The notes under the pieces are model-generated. The model did not search any database. It was not told the origin of the DNA and saw only the letters and a program-made list of their open reading frames with translations. Source: an uncultured Clostridia bacterium (GTDB lineage: Bacteria; Bacillota; Clostridia; Christensenellales; Aristaeellaceae). Taken from it: DNA of 20,216 nucleotides. Below are positions 14,816 to 20,216 of this stretch, one piece after another. The position numbers and the translations under genes were made by a program. The DNA lies in assembly GCA_937906775.1 (NCBI GenBank), contig CALCUD010000085.1, forward strand, positions 1 to 20,216, read 5' to 3'. The stretch's first letter is position 1. Each line of letters starts with the position of its first letter.

Positions 14816-15132
14816 TGACAAGAGAAGAGCGGGCCAAGCAGTTCATGGCCTTTGATGCCATGAAGGGGCTGCAGGAGGCTCTGAAAGACAGAGAAGAGCG
14901 CCACTCCCGCGTTGAAAAACACGATATAAGCGAAGAGCAGATTGAAAGGAACTGCAGCGTCCTTGCCAGGCTTCGTATCGGAGACGTTGTCCGGGTGGAA
15001 TGCTACAGTGCTTTTCACGATGTCACGAAGCGCGGCCCGGTGACGCAGCTCAGCATCCCGTTCAAGGTCCTGACAGTCGGTGCCGACAGGATATTCTTTG
15101 ACGATATTTATGATATTGAGATTGTCGCATAG
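14812..15132 (+). CDS. YolD-like protein
   Basis: A 106-residue protein of the YolD-like family. The N-terminal signature RAKQFMAFDAMKGLQEAL (residues 7-24) is characteristic, and the rest forms a small beta-rich domain (IGDVVRVECYSAF, GPVTQLSIPFKVL). YolD-like genes commonly follow UvrX/YqjW-type polymerases in Bacillota; an accessory role in lesion bypass has been suggested but is not well defined. The start overlaps the polymerase stop by 4 bases (ATGATGA), and the next codon is also ATG, so either could start translation. It ends the SOS cassette and is followed by a terminator. Confidence 0.85.
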   Translation: MMTREERAKQFMAFDAMKGLQEALKDREERHSRVEKHDISEEQIERNCSVLARLRIGDVVRVECYSAFHDVTKRGPVTQLSIPFKVLTVGADRIFFDDIYDIEIVA

Positions 15133-15162
15133 TCGGAAATTCAAAGCAGATTAACAAGGTAT

Positions 15163-15194
15163 AAAAAAATGAGTGCCGAAGCACTCATTTTTTT
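15163..15194. terminator. Bidirectional intrinsic terminator
   Basis: A perfect 14-bp stem (15163-15176 and 15181-15194) with a CGAA loop. Its outer part pairs six As with six Ts, so a U-tract ends the hairpin in both directions. It separates the YolD-like gene from the converging GG-leader gene. Confidence 0.92.
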
Positions 15195-15210
15195 ATTGAA
15201 CCATGTTGGA

Positions 15211-15474
15211 TTATTTCGGATCCAGGATGTAATAATCGTTATAAGCGCCGCATACGGAGCACACACCGGTTACGTGAATCCACCAGTTGTAGCCGCCGCG
15301 ATCCTCTACGGTGTAGTGGAAAACGGACCTGTGGGGTTGACCATAGCAATCAAAAGTATGCTCTCCCTCTTCAACTATAACCCAATCACCGCCGTTCACG
15401 GCCTTGAGATCTTCCTCGCTAAGGATCCGTCCTTCCTTTAAAGCTCTGTCTATTACCTCGTGAAAGTCTTTCAT
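15211..15474 (-). CDS. GG-leader peptide 5, divergent member
   Basis: An 87-residue protein. The leader ends ILSEEDLKAVNGG at residue 29, a clear double-glycine signal. The 58-residue core keeps only one Cys pair, CSVCG (72-76), plus Cys43; His39, His48, His53 and His67 are also present, so a mixed Cys/His metal site is possible. It is rich in aromatic residues (NWWIH, NDYYIL) but lacks the C-terminal Trp motif of the others. AGGAGGG lies about 8 bases before the start, and a SigW-type promoter lies at 15519-15544. The terminator at 15163-15194 follows. It is grouped with the other four because of leader and promoter, less because of the core. Confidence 0.75.
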   Translation of the reverse strand: MKDFHEVIDRALKEGRILSEEDLKAVNGGDWVIVEEGEHTFDCYGQPHRSVFHYTVEDRGGYNWWIHVTGVCSVCGAYNDYYILDPK

Positions 15475-15518
15475 GTTTTTTCCCTCCTGTTTTTTCTTTT
15501 TTTGTTTTCGCTAATTAA

Positions 15519-15544
15519 TACGCACAGGAGGAAAAAACGTTACA
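15519..15544 (-). promoter_or_regulatory. ECF (SigW-type) promoter of GG-leader peptide 5
   Basis: On the minus strand TGTAAC (15539-15544), then GTTTTTT, a 16-base spacer and CGTATT with CGTA at 15519-15522. The block from TGTAAC to TGCGTAT is nearly the same as before peptide 1, including TCCTG in the spacer. It lies 14 bases behind the stop of the HAD gene. Confidence 0.78.
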
Positions 15545-15557
15545 ATTTTTTTTGGGT

Positions 15558-16202
15558 TTATACTCTAAAAAATTTCAGCAATTCTTCGGATGAATCCGCA
15601 ATTCCTTCTGCGCCTGCTGCGCGCATGTCCCCTTCCAATCCATATCCCCAGGTTACCCCGATGCACGGAATTCCGCGTTCATGAGCACCTGTCACATCAA
15701 AATGGGTATCTCCGACCATGACCGTTTCTTCCGGGCTGCCTATTCGCTCCAGAAGATATTTCAGCACGTCTCCTTTGCTCTCTCTGGAATGATCATAGGT
15801 AGCCCCCGCCATATACTCAAAGTACGAATCGAGCCGAAATCTTTCAAGAATTTCCCTTGCCAAAGCTTCGGGCTTGGATGTTGCTACATACAGATGGTAT
15901 CCGAGGGACTGCAAAGCGCCAAGCATCCCCTCTATTCCGGGGTACACTTTGTTTTGGTATTTCCCGCCACGGTTATTATAATGGTCGCGGTAAAGGGAAA
16001 TGGCTTCTTCTATCTGTTCCTCAGGTACCCCGAACAGCGCAAAGGATGTTCCCAAAGGAGGACCGACCATCTTTCTTAAGTTCTGAATATCCGGAACCGA
16101 TATTTTCAGCTGCTCAAGAGCATATCTGCCGCTGTTCATAATTCCTTCGCCGGAATCCGTGAGCGTTCCATCCAAATCAAAAAGAATATTCTTGTATCTC
16201 AT
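15558..16202 (-). CDS. HAD-family phosphatase, phosphoglycolate phosphatase-like
   Basis: A 214-residue HAD hydrolase of subfamily I. Motif I is DLDGTLTDS (Asp9 nucleophile, Asp11 acid), motif II is TSKP, a Lys follows in SKGDVL, and motif IV is GDTHFD. The small helical cap (about residues 17-85) and TWGYG near the end fit phosphoglycolate phosphatase and beta-phosphoglucomutase relatives. It should remove phosphate from a small metabolite in the cytoplasm; the substrate cannot be named. The gene begins 26 bases after the MBL-fold gene and is the last of a three-gene operon. No strong ribosome binding site is seen, and no hairpin terminator follows. Confidence 0.85.
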   Translation of the reverse strand: MRYKNILFDLDGTLTDSGEGIMNSGRYALEQLKISVPDIQNLRKMVGPPLGTSFALFGVPEEQIEEAISLYRDHYNNRGGKYQNKVYPGIEGMLGALQSLGYHLYVATSKPEALAREILERFRLDSYFEYMAGATYDHSRESKGDVLKYLLERIGSPEETVMVGDTHFDVTGAHERGIPCIGVTWGYGLEGDMRAAGAEGIADSSEELLKFFRV

Positions 16203-16228
16203 TTCGCAGTATCTCTTTTTTAAAAAAA

Positions 16229-17056
16229 TTAAACGGTAAAGATCTTTCCCGTGGAGAGTCTGTGGAGCCTGTCTCCGAGGCGTTCCTTCATATGTTCATA
16301 CGCCTCTTTTCCGGTGCAGTGGCCCGTGTAGAACACGGTTTCCGGATGCTTCACCAGTTCGTCGCAGCTTGCCTCCACCGTGTCGGCCACCTTGTCATAG
16401 GCGATTCCTCCTCCGTTGAAATGGAATCCGCCGAAAACCGCTGCAGGCGCTTCACCCAGGATTCTCTCGTATTCGTCCAGAATGTTCACGATTCCTTTAT
16501 GCGCGCATCCTGCGAACAGTACTTCTTTCCCGTTTTCGGTAATGACAAGATCCTGTTCGTGGATGAATCCGTCATTTACGAAGGTATCGTCATCAATCTT
16601 AATGAACAGATTGCCGTTTGCCGGTGAGCAGCAGCGCTTTCCTTTCACATTTCCGAAGATGAGAAGGCTGCCAAGTTCCATGACTCCCGAAACAAAAATG
16701 AATCTGTCTTCATACTGCCTCAGTTTCTCATCCAAGCCGAGATAACTGTACTTTCCCTCCTTGTAGGAATAGTAGGCCCCGAATGCCTGAGAAGATAAGA
16801 GAACCTTGGCTTTGCTGTTCAGCTGCAGGAATGTCTCCAGTCCGCCGCCGTGGTCGTTGTGGCCGTGGGAAAGGACGCAATAGTCCGCATTTTCAAGGTC
16901 AACCCCCATTTTGCGGGCGTTTTCGCTGAAGGATGCATCCGGTCCCGCATCGAAGAGGACATTGCATTCCTCGGTCTCTATATACAGCGAAAGCCCGTGA
17001 GCACATTTAAGGTCCTCTCTGGCTGTCGTGTTTTCCAGAAGTGTGTATACTTTCAT
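16229..17056 (-). CDS. MBL-fold metallohydrolase
   Basis: A 275-residue metallo-beta-lactamase-fold hydrolase. The metal motif HGHNDH is at residues 64-69, FDAGP precedes it (35-39), GCAHKGIVNIL supplies another metal His, and FHFNGGG and TGHCTG lie towards the end. This set resembles the group often labelled as a dihydropterin-aminobenzene-phosphate synthase relative, found in archaea and anaerobic bacteria; the true substrate is unknown. There is no signal peptide. The gene lies 33 bases behind the SDR gene and 26 before the HAD gene, in one operon. A weak ribosome binding site (AAGGCGG) lies about 14 bases upstream. Confidence 0.82.
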   Translation of the reverse strand: MKVYTLLENTTAREDLKCAHGLSLYIETEECNVLFDAGPDASFSENARKMGVDLENADYCVLSHGHNDHGGGLETFLQLNSKAKVLLSSQAFGAYYSYKEGKYSYLGLDEKLRQYEDRFIFVSGVMELGSLLIFGNVKGKRCCSPANGNLFIKIDDDTFVNDGFIHEQDLVITENGKEVLFAGCAHKGIVNILDEYERILGEAPAAVFGGFHFNGGGIAYDKVADTVEASCDELVKHPETVFYTGHCTGKEAYEHMKERLGDRLHRLSTGKIFTV

Positions 17057-17089
17057 TTTTAGAGATTTTCCGCCTTCTTTCTTTGCTCG

Positions 17090-17797
17090 TCAGCCTTCAT
17101 AGGTCCAGCCGCAGTCTCCGTGGTATATCATCTGTCTCGTCATACCGCCGTCGATGCAGATATTTTCACCTGGGATAAAGCCCGCTTTATCCGAGCACAG
17201 GAACAGAATCATATCCGCAATATCTTTCGTATTGCCGACTCTTCCCACAGGCTGCTGCGTGGCATCCGGTCCGGTATAAACTGCATCGCCGGTATCGATC
17301 CAGCCCGGCGAAATGGAGTTTACTCTTACCTTGCCGGCAAAACTGACAGCCAGTGCATGCGTAAGGGCGGATATTCCTCCCTTGGCCGCCGTATAGCTTT
17401 CTGTCTGAGGCTGGCTCATTCTGTCCCTCGAGGAGGAAATATTGATGATGCTTGCCCCTTCGGCAAAGCTGTCCCTGAAGAGCTTCGACAGGTAAAACGG
17501 TGCCGTCACTCCGACGGAAAGGGCATATTCAAACTCCTCATAGGAGCAGGCGTCTATTCCCTTCATAATCGGCAGCGCATTGTTGATCAGGCAGTCTACG
17601 TGGCCGTGCCTGTCGATAACATATTTTGCAAAGGCCTCAAGGACTTCCTTCCTGCCGATATCGCCGACATAGTGATTCCCGTCTGCAATATCAATAACCT
17701 CCACTATGGCGCCCTCTCGTTCAAAGGCCTCTTTTGTTGTTTTGCCGATGCCGTGGGCCCCTCCGGTGATGACGATGATTTTATCTTTATATTCCAT
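17090..17797 (-). CDS. Short-chain dehydrogenase/reductase (SDR)
   Basis: A 235-residue classical SDR. The cofactor motif TGGAHGIG is at residues 11-18, INNA at 71-74, the catalytic Ser in NISSS (about 122), and YTAAK at 135-139. The C-terminal ICIDGGM is typical of the FabG-like group. Asp36 at the end of the second strand suggests NAD over NADP. The start at 17797 is chosen because the family fold begins there; an upstream TTG at 17857 would add 20 unrelated residues. The ribosome binding site is weak (GGGA). It is the first gene of the SDR-MBL-HAD operon. The substrate is unknown. Confidence 0.85.
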   Translation of the reverse strand: MEYKDKIIVITGGAHGIGKTTKEAFEREGAIVEVIDIADGNHYVGDIGRKEVLEAFAKYVIDRHGHVDCLINNALPIMKGIDACSYEEFEYALSVGVTAPFYLSKLFRDSFAEGASIINISSSRDRMSQPQTESYTAAKGGISALTHALAVSFAGKVRVNSISPGWIDTGDAVYTGPDATQQPVGRVGNTKDIADMILFLCSDKAGFIPGENICIDGGMTRQMIYHGDCGWTYEG

Positions 17798-17858
17798 ATT
17801 TGTTTTCCCGATTTCTCTATGTTTATTCCCGGCTTCTTTATAGAAGCACCTGTACAAA

Positions 17859-17888
17859 ATGCTACTTTACGACACTGCTGTTTGTCAA
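17859..17888 (-). promoter_or_regulatory. Promoter of the SDR-MBL-HAD operon
   Basis: On the minus strand a perfect TTGACA (17883-17888), an 18-base spacer and TAGCAT (17859-17864). The leader RNA would be about 55 bases. The remaining spacer up to 18151 holds an imperfect CAAGGC/GCCTTG inverted repeat followed by TTTTTT (near 17909-17951), but no gene. Confidence 0.55.
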
Positions 17889-18151
17889 GGCAGTACAAAA
17901 CAAAAATCAAGGCGACGGTACATCTGTATCATTGCCTTGCATCATTTTTTACGCCTGAATCTGTTCGCCGGGCTTGAAATTGATTTTCTCCCTGTCATCG
18001 GAAGGCTTATTTATACTCCCGCCGGAAACCTGCGAGAGCTGTTCTTCTTTATATCCGGCTTCTGCAGGAAAGCTCTGCCGGGTTCCGACTGTGGAATTGT
18101 TCCGGTTTCTATGTTATCATAACCTTTACTTGAATTCCCGGAGGAAACGCA

Positions 18152-19654
18152 ATGCGCAGCGCAAAACATTGGAAAAGCATATTGATTATAGCAATAGCCC
18201 TTATTGCTGTCTCTCTGACTGGGTGCGCGAAATATGAACTGAACGGCCACGGTGCGGCATCGTACGATGTAACGGTTCAGGGAGCTGTCTTTGGCGGCAA
18301 TGGCGAAGATCAGGTCAGGACGACCGTATCTTTTGATCCCAGGTGGGTGACCGAAAACGACAACACAAAATATAACCGAGACCTGGCAGCATTTGCCGCT
18401 CTGATCAGTGATGACGTTTACTTCCGTACCAAGGAAGCCGAAAAAGGAGTACCGAACCGTGTTCTGTATGAAGGCGAAAATGCCGAAGAATACGACTGGA
18501 CAAGCTTTCTGAAGCAGGTCGGTTTTTCCGAAGTCCGGTATATAGAGTCTTATAAGGCAAAAGAATACTCCTGCGACAGCAACGACTCTGCCACACTGCT
18601 GCTGGCTCACGGCACGGTCGACGGCAAATACGATCTGTACGTGGCCGCATTGAGAGGCTGCTTCTCCGTGCAGGAATGGCTGAGCGTATACGATCCCGGC
18701 TGTTCGGGTGACGCCTACACGGAGCTGACAGGGGAACATCCCGAATGGACGGATTACGATTCCCTCAAAGGTCTGGATATTGCGAAGAACCGCGCCATGG
18801 AATTCATTGAGGACTTTATGGCCGAAACCGACAATCCGGACTGTGATGACTGCATCCTGATTACGGGGCATTCAAGAGGCGGCTCCCTTGCCAATATGAT
18901 AGGCGCCGAATTTGAAAGAGCACAGGGTGTCAGGTCTTATACATACACTTTCAGTTCTCCCGCTATGACGACCGATGAAAGTGCAAAGGATTTCCGCACC
19001 ATATTCAACATCTGTGACAGCAACGATTATTACATAGATATCATGCCTTTCGGAAACGAAGAACTCTTCCGCTATGGCGTTGACCTGACTATGCCTGTCG
19101 ATTCTTCGGATGAAGTCAAGGCGGAAATTGCGAAGCTCAAAGGCCGTGACGATTTTATTACTCTCACTCCGGAAACGAAGGCGGAGTTTGCCGAATTGTT
19201 CGGAAAGCGGTTCCCCGACCGGGCTTCCCTCTATGAAATGAAAACCGTCACGCAGACCTTTGATACAGAAGACGAGGCTCTGGCACGTGCCGAAGCCTGC
19301 CTCAATCTTATAGGCCCGGAGAACGGGCTCGGTCTGACCGGGCTCTGCTGGCTGAACGGAAATGCACAGGGCGTACGGATTTCGCCGGACGAGACGGATC
19401 TTTCCAAAGCCGTTGCCGCAGATGAAAACGGAAAGTACCGGGTTTCCATGACATATTGCGATGCTGCCGTGCTCGCAGCTTATGCGAAAAGCCTGGCTTA
19501 CGGCGAGGCCGCCCATAACGGTACGGTACAGCTGTTTGAACAAGACGAAGAGGCATGTGAGATAATTGATCTTCTGATGGAAAATGCCGCCGCGGTAAGC
19601 GGCGGACATCTGCTCATAAACAGCTTTGTTCTCAGTCAGTATGTCGGGGGATAG
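18152..19654 (+). CDS. Lipoprotein with lipase-like (class 3) serine hydrolase domain
   Basis: A 500-residue exported lipoprotein. A basic N-terminus and a hydrophobic stretch lead to the lipobox LTGC, with Cys25 as the lipid-anchored residue. The middle part carries ITGHSRGGSLANM, with Ser241 as nucleophile, a form common in class 3 lipases, and FSSPAM follows where these enzymes usually have FGSP. The catalytic Asp is probably in ICDSNDYY (about residue 290-296). The C-terminal 150 residues are unlike any family I know. Eleven or so cysteines are spread over the protein, many for an exported Bacillota protein. GGAGGAAA lies about 8 bases before the start. The enzyme should sit on the outer face of the membrane and hydrolyse lipids or esters; the substrate is unknown. 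The next gene follows after 3 bases. Confidence 0.8.
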   Translation: MRSAKHWKSILIIAIALIAVSLTGCAKYELNGHGAASYDVTVQGAVFGGNGEDQVRTTVSFDPRWVTENDNTKYNRDLAAFAALISDDVYFRTKEAEKGVPNRVLYEGENAEEYDWTSFLKQVGFSEVRYIESYKAKEYSCDSNDSATLLLAHGTVDGKYDLYVAALRGCFSVQEWLSVYDPGCSGDAYTELTGEHPEWTDYDSLKGLDIAKNRAMEFIEDFMAETDNPDCDDCILITGHSRGGSLANMIGAEFERAQGVRSYTYTFSSPAMTTDESAKDFRTIFNICDSNDYYIDIMPFGNEELFRYGVDLTMPVDSSDEVKAEIAKLKGRDDFITLTPETKAEFAELFGKRFPDRASLYEMKTVTQTFDTEDEALARAEACLNLIGPENGLGLTGLCWLNGNAQGVRISPDETDLSKAVAADENGKYRVSMTYCDAAVLAAYAKSLAYGEAAHNGTVQLFEQDEEACEIIDLLMENAAAVSGGHLLINSFVLSQYVGG

Positions 19655-19657
19655 ACC

Positions 19658-20077
19658 ATGAAAGTATATATTGCAGGGCCTTTGTTCAACGACGGCGAAA
19701 AGGCCTTTAATCTCAAAGTGGACGAAATCGTCCGTTCCTGCGGGCACGAAACCTATCTGCCCCAGCGTGACGGAGGCGTCATAGCGGAGCTCCCCGACTG
19801 TGTCGGCGGTATGCCCAAGTATGACTATGTCTTCAATCTTGACTGCAGGAATCTTGCCGAGCATGACATATTCCTGTATCTCTGCGACGGCAGGGTGCCT
19901 GACGAAGGGGCATCCTTTGCCTTGGGATACTCCTATGCTCTTGGCAAAAGATGCGTCATGTACAAAACCGACAGCCGCGCTGCCTTCGACGGGCAGGACA
20001 ATGTCATGATCAGCTGTGCCTGCGAGCGCTGTCTCAGAAACGAGGACGAACTCAGGGCGTTTTTCGCATCCGTCTGA
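19658..20077 (+). CDS. Nucleoside 2-deoxyribosyltransferase
   Basis: A 139-residue member of the nucleoside 2-deoxyribosyltransferase family. It starts with the typical MKVYIAGPLF. The active-site block CDGRVPDEGASFALGYSYA gives Asp77 and the catalytic Glu83 in PDEG. These enzymes exchange bases between deoxynucleosides in purine and pyrimidine salvage, and relatives hydrolyse deoxynucleoside monophosphates. It is cytoplasmic and of normal length. GGGGGA lies 6 bases upstream, inside the end of the lipoprotein gene, which stops 3 bases earlier; the two are probably co-transcribed although their functions do not obviously connect. Confidence 0.88.
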   Translation: MKVYIAGPLFNDGEKAFNLKVDEIVRSCGHETYLPQRDGGVIAELPDCVGGMPKYDYVFNLDCRNLAEHDIFLYLCDGRVPDEGASFALGYSYALGKRCVMYKTDSRAAFDGQDNVMISCACERCLRNEDELRAFFASV

Positions 20078-20095
20078 TCCGTATCCGATACCGCA

Positions 20096-20216
20096 TTGAA
20101 ATCTTCATTTTCCACAAAAACCATATCGTTTTGCGCTATGATGGCGGCTCTCGCGACCGTCATCATGCTTTTAGGCGGGGTCATTCCCGTAATGACCTAC
20201 TGCTCTCCCATTTTCG
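20096..20216 (+). CDS. Membrane protein start, possibly ECF-transporter S component
   Basis: The open frame runs off the right edge, so only about 40 residues are visible. From a TTG at 20096 it reads MKSSFSTKTISFCAMMAALA, and the following residues (TVIMLLGGVIPVMTYCSPIF) form a membrane segment. ATG codons at 20138 and 20141 are alternative starts. The pattern of a short Lys/Ser N-terminus followed by CAMMAAL and a hydrophobic stretch resembles ECF-transporter substrate-binding subunits and related small membrane proteins of Clostridia. No strong ribosome binding site is seen. The call is tentative. Confidence 0.45.
   Translation, partial: MKSSFSTKTISFCAMMAALATVIMLLGGVIPVMTYCSPIF

Noticed and set aside
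13958..14821. Minus-strand frame opposite the Y-family polymerase
   Set aside because: The catalytic motifs and translational coupling of the plus-strand gene explain the region.
18872..19864. Long minus-strand frames opposite the lipoprotein gene (also 18011-18871)
   Set aside because: The plus strand encodes a lipobox, a GHSRGG motif and a clear ribosome binding site; the minus frames have no motif.
1..20216. Search for CRISPR repeats, tRNA, rRNA, transposases and integrases
   Set aside because: None was seen: no regularly spaced repeats, no cloverleaf or rRNA segments noticed by eye, and no transposase or integrase motifs among the open frames. A short or degraded copy could be missed without a search.

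Overview
The window looks like DNA from a spore-forming Bacillota bacterium, most likely an anaerobic gut-type Clostridia. The grounds are a spoIIIAG/spoIIIAH pair at the left edge, strong AGGAGG-type ribosome binding sites, a YolD-like protein paired with a Y-family polymerase, and a reductase-terminated NRPS of the type known from gut Clostridia. It may be a metagenome assembly: at about 903 spoIIIAH is cut inside its coding sequence and joins, in another frame, the tail of an NRPS condensation domain.

Layout. (1) 1-978: 3' part of spoIIIAG and a C-terminally broken spoIIIAH. (2) ~903-7153: a large NRPS read as (C tail)-A-T-C-A-T-reductase, ending at a 17-bp hairpin terminator shared with the converging genes. 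(3) 7226-9111, minus strand: a compact three-gene operon of phosphoesterase, RLIG1/C12orf29-like RNA ligase and phosphoesterase, a candidate RNA-repair cassette. (4) 9310-9564, 11891-12740 and 15211-15474, minus strand: five small proteins, each with a double-glycine leader and a Cys-pair, zinc-ribbon-like core rich in aromatic residues. (5) 9771-10801, plus strand: a nucleotidyltransferase/HTH pair that resembles a toxin-antitoxin module. (6) 10882-11844: an alpha/beta hydrolase. (7) 12844-15132, plus strand: an SOS-type cassette of a LexA-like self-cleaving repressor, a Y-family polymerase and a YolD-like protein, behind a consensus promoter with a palindromic operator. (8) 15558-17797, minus strand: SDR oxidoreductase, MBL-fold hydrolase and HAD phosphatase. 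(9) 18152-20216, plus strand: a lipase-like lipoprotein, a nucleoside 2-deoxyribosyltransferase and the start of a membrane protein.

The most striking result is that the five GG-leader/zinc-ribbon genes lie in three transcription units, and each unit is preceded by the same promoter: TG(T/A)AAC, 16-17 bases, CGTAT. This is the layout recognised by ECF sigma factors of the SigW type. The genes therefore look like one stress-controlled regulon of exported small zinc-ribbon peptides, which I do not recognise as a described family. No ECF sigma factor, peptidase-containing ABC exporter or modifying enzyme is visible in the window, so export and processing are inferred.

No tRNA, rRNA, CRISPR array, transposase or integrase was seen.
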